A stretch of DNA of 64,000 nt from Simmondsia chinensis (lineage: Eukaryota; Streptophyta; Magnoliopsida; Caryophyllales; Simmondsiaceae). The translations under genes and the position numbers were made by a program. The notes beneath the pieces are model-generated. The model was given only the letters and a program-made list of their open reading frames with translations. It was not told the origin of the DNA and ran no database searches. Shown here in pieces: positions 1-10,949 of the stretch. Positions within the stretch are counted from its first letter, which is position 1, and the number at the start of each line of letters is the position of its first letter. The stretch covers positions 19,157,387-19,221,386 of the forward strand of contig JAGTTD010000014.1 in NCBI GenBank assembly GCA_018398585.1. Direction: 5' to 3'.

Positions 1-3000
1 CTCACAGTGTCATTTGAAATACAAGGATAGATGGTGAACCTGCAAGGTGTAGTTGAACAAGGTCACTTACAGTTCATGAAAGGAAGCAAGCTGCAGAAAG
101 GAATGAAGAAATGCTCATTTCGTTGGGTGGGCCAGCTCTTTGCTGTAGCTCCTACCAAGTTAACAAGCATTTCTGAACCTGAGGTGCAATCCTTAGTTAC
201 TGATTTTGAGGATTTGTTCGAGGTACCTCAATCCTTGCCTCCCAAAAGGAGCTTAGATCATGTCATAACTCTCAAGAATGACGCCGAACTAGTGAGGTTG
301 CGACCTTACCGTTACCCACATGCTCAGAAAACCGAGATAGAAAAACAGGTTGATGAGTTAATCAAAACAAATTTCATACAACCAAGCCACAGCCCCTTCG
401 CTTCTCCGGTCATTCTTGTCAAAAAAAAGGATGGCACGGCTCATATGTGTGTGGATTATGGACAACTTAATGCTATTATAGTTAAGGACAAATTTCCTAT
501 ACCTGTCATAGATGATTTGTTGGATGAATTGTATGGAGCTCATGTCTTCTCCAAGTTGGACTTACGGCAAGGCTATCATCAAATCCGGGTGAATCAAGAG
601 GATGTGCCCAAGACAGCATTCCGAACACACCATGGTCATTTTGAGTTTGTATTCATGCCATTTGGCTTGACAAATGCCCCGGCTACATTCCAAGCTCTTA
701 TGAATGACGTCTTCAAACAATTTCTTAGGAAATTTGTGTTGGTTTTCTTTGACGACATCCTGATCTACAGCCCAACTTTTGAAGAGCATTTGGAGCACTT
801 AAGTGCAGTCTTTTTGGTCATGCGTAAGCATAAGTTGTATGCTAAATTGGCCAAATGCTCTTTTGCTCAAACTCACTTGGAGTATCTTGGTCAAATAATC
901 TCTTGTGAAGGAGTTGCCACCGATCCCTCAAAAGTTGCAGCTATGCTGAATTGGCCTGTTCCGGTCACATTGAAACAGCTTAGGGGTTTTCTGGGGTTGA
1001 CAGGGTATTACCGCAAGTTTATAGCTGGTTATGGAGCTTTAGCCAAGCCACTTACTGATTTATTGAAGAAGGAAGCTTTTAGATGGTCAGAAGAAGCTCA
1101 AACGGCCTTTACAGCTCTCAAATCAGCATTGAGCAAAGCTCCGGTATTAGCAATGCCTGATTTCTCTTCAAGTTTTGTATTGGAGATAGATGCGTGTGGG
1201 AATGGTGTTGGGGCAGTGATGTCACAAAAAGGAAGACCCATAGCTTATCTTAGCCAAGCCTTGAGTGTAAAACATCAGGCCCTTTCCACATATGAATAAG
1301 AATATCTTGCTATTCTTCTTGCGGTAGAAAAATGAAGGCATTACTTGGATGGGCACCATTTCATTATCAAGACTGATCACCAGAGCCTCAAACACTTACT
1401 AGAGCAGAAGATTGTCACAAGATTACAAAAAAAGGGTTGATGAAGATGCTTGGGCTGGATTATGATATCGAGTACAAAAAAGGCAAAGAAAACACAGCCG
1501 CAGATGCTCTGTCACGTAGATTTGAAGACCTTGAACAGGGCTCTCTTGGGGCAATTTTCGTGATTTCTCCCGCTTGGATGGAAGAAGTATATCAGTCCTA
1601 TGAGAATGATACATTTGCTTAGGAATGCATAACCGCTGCTAGTGTTAGCAAGGCTTCCAATCTTGGTGCTGGTGCAGAAGTGACAGTTACCCGAGGAATC
1701 ATCAGGATCAAAGGGAGGCTGTACATTGGTAACTCTTCTAGGTTGAGACAGCAGGTGATCAATGCTGCTCACAACTCATCTTGGGGTGGTCATTCAGGCA
1801 TGGAAGGCACGTATCAAAGGCTGAGGATATCCTTTAATTGGCCTGGCATGAAAAGAGAAGTAACCGAATTTGTGCAAAGCTGTGAGATCTGTTCGCAAAC
1901 CAAGCTTGGAGATCATCGATATCAGGTTCTTCTCCAGCCTCTACCTATTCTAGAGAGTGTATGGCAACATATCAGCATGGATTTCATTGAAGGCTTGCCC
2001 AAATCTGAAGGGAAGGAGGTGATATGGGTGGTAGTTGATCGGTTCACAAAATCTGGTCACTTCATAGCGTTAACTCGACCCATTACTGCAGAGAAATTAG
2101 CTCGTGTTTTCCTTGATAACATATACAAACTTCATGGGTTGCCTCAATCCATAATCTCAAATAGGGACAAACTCTTTACAAGTCATTTTTGAAAAGAGTT
2201 GTTTGGTCTTTTGGGGACTACATTGGCCCTTAGCTCAGCCTACCATCCCCAAACCGACGGTCAAACTGAAAGGGTAAACTAGTGCATTGAACAATATCTT
2301 AGAAGCATGATATTTAGCCATCCGAAGGTGTGGAGTAGGTGGCTTTCATTGGCAGAATATTGGTATAACACTCATTTTCATGCTTCCTTGGGTACAACAC
2401 CTTTCAAGGCACTATATGGGTATGATCCTCCCAACCCATTGCTGTTACAAGGAGAACAAACACAAGTGTATGAAGTAAATGACCTGCTACATCAAAGAAA
2501 ACATCTGATGCAGCTTGTAAAGCACAACCTCACTCACGCTCAGGTCAGGATGAAATGGTACGCAAACTGCAAGAGGGTGGACAGAAATTTTAATGTTGGT
2601 GACATGGTATATTTGAAACTTCAACCATACCGGCAGTCAATAGGAGTTGTGAGGAAGAATGTCAAGCTATGTGCTCGGTTCTTTGGGCCATACAAGGTCT
2701 TGGAAAGGATTGGTCAAGTGGCATACAAGCTAGAGCTCTCTCCCGATTCATATATTCACCTTGTTTTTCATGTTTCTCTTCTTAAGAAACAGGTTCAGCG
2801 TGACAACAAGGCCTCTGCAGCACCTCCTGAAGTTGGACAGAATGGTTCTCTGATCTTACAGCCAGCAGCAGAGGTCGAAGCTATACATACCAGCTCCAAT
2901 GACAAGAACAAGCAGCAAATTCGAGTTAATTGGTGCAATTTAGACCAAGCATTCACTACATGGGAAGATAAACGTTTTTTGTTAAGTCCATTTCCTTCTT

Positions 3001-3074
3001 TTATTCTTGAGGACAAGAAAATTGTAAGGAGAGGGGATTGTTATGTTTTTAATCATTGTAATTCAATTAAGTAG
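1..3074 (+). pseudogene. E1 pol remnant: protease end, RT, RNase H, integrase, chromo-like tail
   Basis: RT spans roughly 320-1140 and keeps the FFDD catalytic motif (VLVFFDDILIYS) and the [10 protein letters not shown] palm motif. RNase H follows (acidic residues in LEIDACGNG and KTDHQSL). The integrase zinc-finger region has H-x-H and CEIC around 1770-1890. Its core has MDFIEGL, then SNRD where SDRD is usual, then QTERVN, so the second catalytic Asp is Asn. The C-terminus has a chromodomain-like VNW...TTWED patch. The frame is broken by TAA at 1297, TGA (for Trp) at about 1334, a one-base loss in the A run near 1427, TAG at 1621, TGA (for Trp) at 2190 and TAG (for Gln) at about 2280. It cannot make a full polyprotein. 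Nearest relative in the window is F. Confidence 0.93.
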
Positions 3075-3358
3075 TTAGCGGGCTTAAGTACTTGTTTAGG
3101 CGGGAAAGTTTGTTAGTTCGGTTAGTGCTGCTGCAGGTTTGGCGGGAACTCAGCTAGTGGAGTTTGTGGTTGCTTAGTTCTATAAATAAGATCCGATACT
3201 TGTAATTAGATCATCCAATGAAATACATACTAATCCTTGTGGTTAAAACTTCTTTCTCTCATCTTAACTCTTCTAATTTCTCATCTCTTTCACTTCTTTC
3301 TTATCCCAAATTCTATTAATTCTTAGGTTAAGTTCAAGATTTAGTCTAAAACTTAACA
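3039..3358 (+). repeat. E1 3' LTR (about 320 bp)
   Basis: Starts TGTTATGTTT directly after the purine-rich tract AAGGAGAGGGGA and ends AAACTTAACA, giving TG...CA ends. It contains a TATA-like box and a pyrimidine-rich 3' part like the LTRs of E2 and E3. The left boundary is set by the purine tract and by similarity to the F and E2 LTR starts. No second LTR is in the window for comparison. Confidence 0.8.
3181..3188 (+). promoter_or_regulatory. TATA box of E1 LTR
   Basis: TATAAATA in the middle of the LTR, the usual U3/R position of a Pol II TATA box in short plant gypsy LTRs. E2 and F have the same octamer at the equivalent place. Activity is inferred only. Confidence 0.55.
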
Positions 3359-3557
3359 TTCACCTAGATAACTTTTTCAAAGTTAAGTTTGTATTTTTAT
3401 GTTTTTCAAAACATTAGTATTACTACCCTCTCCTCCACCGCCCCCCTCCTTTTAAATTTGGTTTTTGTTAAGTTTTTTTATTACGTTGTAATATTTTGGT
3501 GCTTTTTGATTATTGTTATCTTTCTTTTGACTTTTAAGTTTGTATTTTTTACTTTGT
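3359..3557 (+). other. Leader of element A
   Basis: About 200 bases of T-rich, low-complexity sequence between E1's LTR and the first gag Met. Plant Athila/Tat elements usually have such a leader between primer site and gag. A 70-codon open frame at 3389-3601 reads as hydrophobic low complexity and is not supported as a gene. Confidence 0.5.
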
Positions 3558-3889
3558 ATGCAAAATCAAAACAAAAACGGAATAATCCCTTTAGATCCTG
3601 AATTCAAAAAATCACTTCGACAAATCAAGAAAACCAAATAAATTGAAACAATGGGCTAATGAAAATAATGATAATGAAGGAGCTTTAAAGGATTATGTTG
3701 TCCCAACAATTGATGGATGCAATCTAGCATCCCATGTCCACCTATGCAAGTGAACAATTTTGAAATAAAACCCGCGATAATACAAAAGATCTAACTGACT
3801 GTTCAGTTTGGCGGTCTTCCTAATGAGGACTCCAATTTACATATCACTAACTTTCTTGATATATGTGATACATTTAAACACAATGGCGT
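3558..3889 (+). pseudogene. Element A gag, N-terminal part
   Basis: ATG at 3558 begins a frame with PLDPEF. After a frameshift near 3640 it reads DYVVPTIDGCN, then NFEIKPAII-like and QFGGLPNEDSNLHI-like segments, ending FKHNGV at E2's insertion point. These are hallmarks of the plant retrotransposon gag (capsid) domain of Athila/Tat elements. The frame resumes as NDDAICLRLLPFSL at 9239, after one copy of the GGCGT duplication. Capsid would assemble the virus-like particle; this copy has several frameshifts and stops. Confidence 0.85.
3885..3889. repeat. Left target-site duplication of E2 (GGCGT)
   Basis: GGCGT directly precedes the 5' LTR and is repeated exactly at 9234-9238 after the 3' LTR. 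Counting it once restores the gag codons Asn-Gly-Val-Asn of element A. Confidence 0.96.
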
Positions 3890-4293
3890 TGTTGTGATTC
3901 CTTTAATTTTGATTGTAAGTGATTCATGTAATGCTTGTAAAGCTTAAGTGTTGCATTGAGCTGAGTTCAATTGTTAGTTTGGCAGGTCATTTAGGGGCCA
4001 AAGTCGGTTAGAGGTCAAACTAAGTCAAGTGTGGCGGCTAGTTCTAATTTTTGGCGCTAGATTTAGTTTGAGTCAGTTTTTAGGATGATCTTGGTTCAAT
4101 GTATCCGGATCTAGTATAAATAAGCTCTAATCTTGTAATCTCTTCATTCAATCAATGAAAATTTGATTTCCTTTTGGATAATCTTTCTCTAATTGTCATC
4201 TCCTTCACTAATTCTCATCCCCTACACTTCTTTTCTCATCTTACCTCTTTCTTTCACAAGGTTAACACTCAATTCTAGGTTTGGAAGTTAACA
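3890..4293 (+). repeat. E2 5' LTR (404 bp)
   Basis: Starts TGTTGTGATTCC and ends GGAAGTTAACA, immediately followed by the primer site. About 93% identical to 8831-9233 by eye. Confidence 0.97.
4115..4122 (+). promoter_or_regulatory. TATA box of E2 5' LTR
   Basis: TATAAATA within CTAGTATAAATAAGCTC, conserved in the 3' LTR, with a CTCTTCATTCAATC stretch a few tens of bases downstream where transcription would start. Position fits a Pol II LTR promoter; activity is inferred. Confidence 0.6.
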
Positions 4294-4295
4294 AT

Positions 4296-4307
4296 TGGTA
4301 TCAGAGC
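4296..4307 (+). other. E2 primer-binding site (initiator Met-tRNA)
   Basis: TGGTATCAGAGC, two bases after the LTR end, is the complement of the plant initiator Met-tRNA 3' end and would prime minus-strand DNA synthesis. The same site follows the LTRs of E3 and G. Confidence 0.93.
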
Positions 4308-4314
4308 TGAGTGT

Positions 4315-5292
4315 TTGATTAGAAATCGCGATAAATCTCCTTTGATAAAAGCTGAGGCTGGACCTTCAAATCATTTCCGAATGGTTGATGCTCGACCTCC
4401 AAAGGTTGAGGTTGCTGCCAGGACTCTAGATCAGGCCACTGAACAAGCACATTCTCGCTTAGCTGGTCAGAATTCAGGTACGAACACAAGACCTTCAGAT
4501 TCTGTTTTGCATCACAGAAATTCATTTGATGAGTTTGAACATCAAGGCAGACTAGCAGATCAACATTTTCAACGAAGGACAGTGGGTCATGATGCCGCAT
4601 CTGATAGCAGAAGCAATGCTTACAGACAGCCACGAGTGCAAATTAAGCCTTTAGATGGCAAGCAGCCTGAATCATGGCTGAGAAGGTGTGATCAGTATTT
4701 CCATTTTTACAGCATAAATGAAGCTGAAAAGATTGAATTGGCAGTAGTGCACCTACATGGAGATCATGAGGTGTGGTTCTATAGTGTTTTGAAAAGCAAT
4801 CCTAATCTTTCTTGGGGCAAATTCGTGGAAGAATTATGTGAGCGTTATGGAGAAGAGGACACAAGTGATGTTGTTGATAGTTTTAACAAGGTGTATCAAA
4901 CAACTACAGTGAGAGAATACATGACTAGATTTGAGAATCTTCGAGCTAATAGGATTGCCGTCAATCCACAAGCTACAGAGGCATATTATGTCTCAAGTTT
5001 CATTAGTGCATTGAAACCAAGAATCAAGAACATGGTTAAAGCCATTGGACCAAAGACCTTGTCTAAAGCACACAACAAGGCTAAATTGATTGAAGCCACG
5101 GTTGTATCTTCAAATGACAAGAGTAAACTCAAAGGAAGCAATTTCAGACCTCACCACAGAGAGGCATTAGGCTCTAAGTCTGGTCGTTCTTTTGATAAGG
5201 GGTCTGCTAGACTATGTTACAAATGCAATCAGCCCTATCAGCCAGGACATAGATGCAATTCCAAGTTTTTGATGTCTGCAAGGGGATCTTGA
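4315..5292 (+). pseudogene. E2 gag
   Basis: Capsid/nucleocapsid precursor of about 320 residues. The first in-frame ATG is at 4381; the frame is open from 4315. The central part is a retrotransposon gag domain (SWLRRCDQYFHFY; later EYMTRFENLRA). Near the C-terminus is a zinc knuckle CYKCNQPYQPGHRC (C-x2-C-x7-H-x-C), the spacing usual for this plant clade, which would bind RNA. It ends at TGA 5290, after which the same frame continues into protease, so gag and pol were one polyprotein. F gag (minus strand, near 50077-50793) is a close relative. Confidence 0.9.
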
Positions 5293-8200
5293 GTAGAAGT
5301 TAATTCAGATAGTGACAATACAGAGGCTGATGATGACAGTTCTGAGCATGGTTCACAAGATGAATTGATTGAGGATGAAATTGAGATTTCTATGAAAGCC
5401 TTAACCGGGAATGGAGCTCACAATACCATTCGCATTACGAGAAAGGCTGCTAAGACTTCCATCACCATTCTTGTAGATAATGGAAGCACGCATAGCTTCG
5501 TTGATCCCAAATTGGTGAAGAAAGTGAGACATGAAGTGATCAAGACTCACCCATTAGCCGTGACTGTGGTTGACGGCAACTCCATTCTCACTCAAAATAA
5601 GTGTCAAGCATTTCAATGGGCTATGCAAGAGCATCAATTCACTTTTGATTTCAGAGTTCTTCCTTTGGGAGGATGTGATATGGTGCTCGGGGTTGATTGG
5701 ATGAGATCTTTTAATCCAGTGGCGTTTGATTTTGAAAAGATGACAGTTTCTTTTAAAGTTCATGGAACTAAGGTTACATTGCAAGGCATTTCTGAGCAGG
5801 CACAGCCGCGGTTGATCAATGTCAAGAGTTTACAAGGTGGATTTAAGAAGAATGCAATTCAATGGTTGGGGCAATGGTTTGCAATCTCTCTTGTAAAACT
5901 TCAATCAGTTACTCAGCCTGAAGTGCAAGCTTTGGTTGAAGAGTTTGAAGATATATTTGAACTGCCTAAAACTCTACCCCCTCAGAGAAGTGTAGATCAT
6001 GCCATTCCACTTCGAGCTAATTCAAATCCAGCGAAGATAAGGCCTTACTGGTATGCACATGCTCAGAAGACAAAAATTGAGAAGCAAGTAGATGATTTGC
6101 TTTAGATGAGCTTTATTAGACCAAGCCACAACCCTTTTGCCTCTCCTGTGATTCTGGTGAAGAAGAAGGATGGGACAGCAAGGATGTGCATTGATTATCA
6201 GCAGTTGAATACCTTGACAGTGAAAGATAAGTTCCCTATTCCAGTTATAGATTATTTACTTGATGAGTTATATGGAGCACATTTCTTCACTAAACTTGAT
6301 TTGAGGCAGGGGTATCATCAAATCAGAGTTCTTGAGCTGGATATATACAAAACTGCTTTTCAGACTCATCATGGGCACTTTGAGTTTGTTGTTATGCTAT
6401 TTGGTCTAACAAATGCTCTGGCCACTTTTCAAGCTGCGTTGTTATGCTATTTGGTCAAACAAATGCTCCGACCACTTTTCAAGCTGCTATGAACGACATC
6501 TTTAAGCCTTTCTTAAGGAGATCAATGCTGGTCTTCTTTGATGACATATTGATATACAGCTCCTCTTTTGAGGATCATCTCATTCATCTTCGAGAAGTGT
6601 TTGTTGTGATGCGCCAGCACAGGTTCTTTGCCAAATTGTCCAAATGTTCTTTTGCTCAGACCAAGCTTAAATATTTGGGCCATGTGATTTCTCATGAGGG
6701 AGTCTCCACCGATCCTTCCAAGATTCAAGCAATGCAAGATTGGCCTACTCCAATGTCTCTGAAGCAATTGAGGGGATTTATGGGGTTGACCGGTTATTAT
6801 AGGAAGTTCATTGAGGGATATGGATCCATTGCAAAGCCTTTGACTGAACTTTTTAAAAAAGATGCTTTCAAATGGATAGATAAGGCTCAAATAGCCTTTG
6901 AAGCTCTAAAGACAGCCATGTGTGTAGCCCCGGTCCTAGCAATGCCTAATTTTGCTGATGACTTCATTCTTGAGACTAATGCAAGTGGATCAGGCATATG
7001 AGCTATTCTTTCTAAGCACGGGAGGCCTATTGCTTATTTGAGTCAAGCACTCAGCCCAAAGCATCAAGTAATGTCTACTTATGAGAAGGAATACTTGGCC
7101 ATTCTTCTAGCTGTGGAGAAATGGAGGCATTACTTGGATGGGCACGGGTTCGTTATTAGAACAGACCATCAAGGTTTCAAGCATCTCTTAGAGCAAAATA
7201 TCATGAGAAGAATTCAAAAGAAAGGATTGATGAAGATGCTAGGCCTTGATTATGCTATTGAATACAGAAGAGGAAAAGAACACTTGGCTGCTTATGCACT
7301 GTCAAGAAGATTTGATGATTGTGAACAAGGTTCTTATTGTGCAATATCTATTGTCTTGGCATCATGGATGGATGAAGTTTATAATTCTTATGAAGATGAT
7401 TCTTTTGCTCAAGAATGTGTGGCTGCTAGCTGTGTGGGAAGTGCAGAAATTGAAGGAAGCAATGTTGATTTATCAGTGCAGAAAGGCATCATCCGATTGA
7501 AGAACAAGCTCTACATTGGTTCTTCAACAGATTTGAGAGATCAAATTGTTAGTGTCTCTCATGATTCAGCTTGGGGAGGTCACTCTGGAATTGAGAGAAC
7601 ATATCAAAGGGTTAAAGCTTATTTCAGTTGGCCAGGTATGAAGAAGGCAGTAACTGATTATGTGAGAACTTGTGAAATTTGTCAACAAACCAAGTTGGGA
7701 GATCACAGGTACAAGGGTCTTCTCCAGCCTCTTCCCATTCCTGAGGGTGTTTGGATCAATATCAGCATGAATTTCACAGAGGGATTGTCCAAGTCAGATA
7801 GCAGGGAAGTCATTTGGGTTGTGGTAGACCGTTTCACCTAGTACAGCCACTTCATTTCCCTCATTAGACCTGTTACTGCAGAAAGATCGGCAAGGAGCTT
7901 TCTTGACAACATATACAAGTTACATGGATTGCCTCAATCCATTGTATATGATCGGGACCAGATCTTTATAAGTAACTTTTGGAGAGAATTGTTCAAGTTG
8001 TTGGGTACCACATTGGCTCTTAGCTTATCATACCATCCCCAAACAGATGGACAAACCGAGCGAGTTAATCAATGTATTGAGCAATATCTCCAAAGCATGG
8101 TTTTCTCACAGCCTAAAGAGTGGAACCGATGGCTTTCTTTGGCTGAATATTGGTTTAATACTCATGTTCACGCATCTATTGGCACTTCTCCCTTCAAAGC

Positions 8201-8801
8201 TCTCTATGGATATGATCCTCCCACTCCATTTATGCTGCAGAAAGCTACCTCATCAGTTCTTGAGGCTTCTGAATTCATATAACAGAGGAAACACCTGATG
8301 CAAGTTCTCAAGGACAATCTTCTCTAAGCACAAGCAAGAATGAAGCTCTATGCTGACAAAAAGAGGGTAGAGAAAAATTATGAAGTTGAAGATATGGTCT
8401 ACCTCAAATTACAACCTTATAAACAGTCCTCTTTAGCTGTTAGGAGAAATGTCAAGCTAAGTGCTCACTTCTTTGGCACATACAAGATTTTGGAAAAGAT
8501 TGGCAAAGTGGCATACAAACTTGACTTACCTCCTAATTCATACATTCACCCAGTGTTTTATGTGTCATTACTTAAAAAGCAGGCAAAGAAAGGAGCTAAA
8601 AGCTCACGGGAAGCACCTGAAGTTGGAGCAAATGGGTCGTTGCTGCTGCAGCCAGTTGTTGTTAAAGCTAACAGGAAGATGAAGTTTGCAGATAAAGTTG
8701 TACAAGAAGTATTGGTACAATGGCACAACTTGGACAAGAATTTTGCTACATGGGAGAACCTTGCATTTTTAAAGAGTCAATTTCCAAGATTTTCTCCTTG
8801 A
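5293..8801 (+). pseudogene. E2 protease-RT-RNase H-integrase remnant
   Basis: Protease has ILVDNGSTHSFVD (active-site D-N-G-S) near 5470, then GVDWM. RT has [22 protein letters not shown] and FFDDILIYS near 6536. RNase H includes EKWRHYLDG and RTDHQ. Integrase has a zinc finger (GGHSG...CEIC) and core NFTEGL, YDRDQ, QTERVNQ, so the first catalytic Asp is Asn. The tail reads VQWHNLDKNFATWE, chromodomain-like. Stops: TAG 6103, TGA 6999, TAG 7839, TAA 8280, TAA 8325. The only frameshift is the 50-bp duplication at 6388-6487; all downstream parts are offset by exactly that amount. Non-functional. Confidence 0.93.
6388..6487 (+). repeat. 50-bp tandem duplication inside E2 RT
   Basis: 6388-6437 is repeated directly at 6438-6487 with three mismatches. 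It repeats the segment coding the FGLTNA(P)ATFQAA part of RT and shifts frame, since 50 is not a multiple of three. The first copy has Leu in ALATF and the second reads APTTF, closer to the family. Confidence 0.95.
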
Positions 8802-8811
8802 GGACAAGGAG

Positions 8812-8830
8812 CTTCTCAAGAGGGAGGGAA
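8812..8830 (+). other. E2 polypurine tract
   Basis: CTTCTCAAGAGGGAGGGAA directly precedes the 3' LTR start. The purine run primes plus-strand DNA synthesis in LTR elements. Confidence 0.85.
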
Positions 8831-9233
8831 TGTTGTGATTCCTTTAACTTTGATTGTAATTGATTCATGTAATGCTTGTAAAGCTTAAGTGTTGCGTTGA
8901 GTTGAGTTCAATTGTTAGTTTGGTAGGTCATTTAGGCGCCAAAGTTGATTAGAGGTCAAACTAAGTTAAGTGTGGTGGCTAGTTCTAGTTTTTGGCGCCA
9001 GATTTAGTTTGAGTCGATTATTAAGATGATCTTAGTTCAATGTATCTAGATCTAGTATAAATAAGCTCTAATCTTGTAATCTCTTCATTCAATCAATGAA
9101 AATTAGATTTCCTTTTGGATATCTTTCTCTAATTCTCATCTCCTTCTCTAATTCTTATCCCCTTCACTTCTCTTCTCATCTTACCTCTTTCTTTCACAAG
9201 GTTAACTCTCAATTCTAGGATTGGAAGTTAACA
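8831..9233 (+). repeat. E2 3' LTR (403 bp)
   Basis: TGTTGTGATTCC to GGAAGTTAACA, followed by GGCGT (9234-9238), the right copy of the target duplication. One base shorter than the 5' LTR because of a deletion in GGATAATC. Confidence 0.97.
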
Positions 9234-10639
9234 GGCGTCAATGATGATGCCATTTGCTTAAGACTACTCCCATTCTCACTAAGAGATGAGGCCAAGGCAT
9301 GGTTAATGTCATTGCCGCCAAGTACTATCACCACATGGGATGATTTGGCACAAAAATTTTTGCTAAATATTTTTACAAGCCAGATCTGCAAAAATGAGGA
9401 TTGACATTACCTCTTTTATGCAATTCAATATGGAATCATTGTATGAAGTTTGGGAACGCTACAACTTTTAAGAAGGCGTCCACACCATCGTTTACCAATT
9501 TGAATGCAAGTCCAAAAGTTTTACAATAGTTTGGCACCTAACACCCAAACAATGGTTGACGCAGCTACTGGAGGAGCCTTAAACAATAAGACACCAGACG
9601 AAGCATACGAGTTACTCGAAGTAATGGTTATCAACAACTATGTAAGAATAGCTGATCGAACAATGCAAAGGAAACCTGTAGGTATTCATGAAGTAGACAC
9701 ATTATCCGCTCAAATAAATTCAGAAACGGTTGGGTAACATAGGTGTTAATGCCATTCATTCTCCTGTGCTAGTATACGAGTTTTGTACATGAAATCATGC
9801 GAGGACATAATATTAGACAGGGAACTCTTTTGCCTCTTGAAATCATGAGCAAGCCAATTTTGTTTCAAAATTTCAAAAATCACAACATAATCCCTGTTCC
9901 AACACTTATAATCCTAGGTGGAGGAACCACCCAAAATTTTCATGGAGTAACACATGGATTTAAAAACAGCCATTCACCCACAACTAGAAAAGAAAATTGA
10001 TCTCGAAGATATGTTCAATACGTTTATACAAGATACCAAAAGTTTCATGAAACAAACACAAACAAATCTCATCAAGAAGCTTCTATTACAAACTTCGAGA
10101 CCCAAATCAGATAAATTTCAAACCAATTCTCTGAAAGGTCTCAAGGTTCGTTGCCTAGTACCACAATAACCGACATTAAAAAGCACATAAATGTCATTGC
10201 TTTTGATAAAGCATATAGAGAGTAAAGCCCAAACAAACCCGCCAGGACCACATCACACCTTGAACTTGAACAAGTAGATGAGTCCAAAAGCCAAGATGAA
10301 AGCAAATAAAAGAGGGCTGAGGCTAAGCCCTACAAACCAAAAATTTTATTTCCTTAACGCTTGAAAATGAAAAATGTGGATAACCAATTTATGGAAACTT
10401 TCAAGAAATTACCTATTAAGGTCCCTTTTACTCACATGTTGGAGAAAATGCCGAAAGAAGCAAAATTTCTAAAAGAAATCCTATCTAATAGGAGAAGACT
10501 AGAAGAATTCAAGACCGTGGTACTGAACAAAGAATGCAGTGCAATACTATAAAAGAAGCTTCCTCCTAATCTTAAAGATCCAGGGAGTCTTTCAATACCT
10601 TGCACCATTAGCACCAATGCTTTTGATAACGTCTTATAT
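9234..10639 (+). pseudogene. Element A gag (continued) and start of protease
   Basis: Continues from 3889: LRDEAKAWLMSLPPSTITTWDDLAQKF, a classic plant gag core. It goes on to YNSLAPNTQTMVDAATGGALNNKTPDEAYELLE and a decayed NPRWRNHPKFSW-like segment typical of Athila/Tat gag. Near 10130 it reads GSLPSTTITDIKKHINVI. From 10361 it has FKKLPIKVPFTHMLEKMPKEAKFLKEILSNRRRLEEF and ECSAIL, then KLPPNLKDPGS, the protease-proximal linker. Stops and shifts are frequent (for example near 9400, 9738, 10550). The frame runs DNVLY into the LINE insertion and continues DLGAS at 13424. Confidence 0.88.
10627..10639. repeat. Left target duplication of the LINE
   Basis: TAACGTCTTATAT here matches TAACTCTTATAT at 13412-13423 with one base gained or lost. 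The length suits target-primed insertion of a non-LTR element. Confidence 0.8.
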
Positions 10640-10949
10640 ATTTTTTTTATTTTGTTTTTTGAAAGTCAGTTGTATATATCAAAAGAAATCGTACATGAGT
10701 ATAAGGGGCATACCCCAAGACATGGCCTAAGCCTACACTGTATTCCTAAGAGCCATCAAAGAAAAGCAGAACATGCAAAAGCAAACAAGGAGGAAATATG
10801 AAGGAACATCAAATGAAACTCCTAAGCACAAACCTCTAACAAAGAAAACAAAGGAAACAATGAATACATCAAAGCATCAAAGTAAATCCTGAAGAGATAG
10901 CTGAGAGAAATCATGATTTCTTCTTATCCTTCGATTTCTTGCGGTTGAC

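Larger units (their letters stand above)
1..3358 (+). mobile_element. E1: chromovirus-like Ty3/gypsy retrotransposon, 5' part outside window
   Basis: The 3' portion of a Ty3/gypsy element: the last bases of protease, then RT, RNase H, integrase, a chromodomain-like tail, a purine-rich tract and a 3' LTR ending TTAACA at 3358. The domain order protease-RT-RNase H-integrase is diagnostic of Ty3/gypsy. The 5' LTR, gag and most of protease lie before base 1. The sequence after 3358 reads as the leader and gag start of another element (A), so E1 is probably nested in A. That is inference, because E1's left target duplication is not visible. The pol product closely resembles that of F (46872-51805). 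Confidence 0.93.
3890..9233 (+). mobile_element. E2: complete chromovirus-like Ty3/gypsy retrotransposon
   Basis: A 5344-bp element with LTRs of 404 and 403 bp, TG...CA ends, a primer site matching initiator Met-tRNA, gag, protease, RT, RNase H, integrase, a chromo-like tail, a polypurine tract and a 5-bp GGCGT duplication. The LTRs differ at about 28 positions by hand count (about 93% identical), mostly C/T and G/A changes. Short LTRs and compact size fit small plant chromoviruses (Reina-like is possible, but I cannot place the clade without a tree). Gag through tail lies in one frame except for a 50-bp duplication. Inserted in element A's gag. Confidence 0.97.

Noticed and set aside
3359..3363. 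TTCAC as E1's target duplication
   Set aside because: The left side of E1 is outside the window, so it cannot be tested.
3389..3601. 70-codon hydrophobic open frame
   Set aside because: T-rich low-complexity leader of element A; overlaps the true gag start in another frame.
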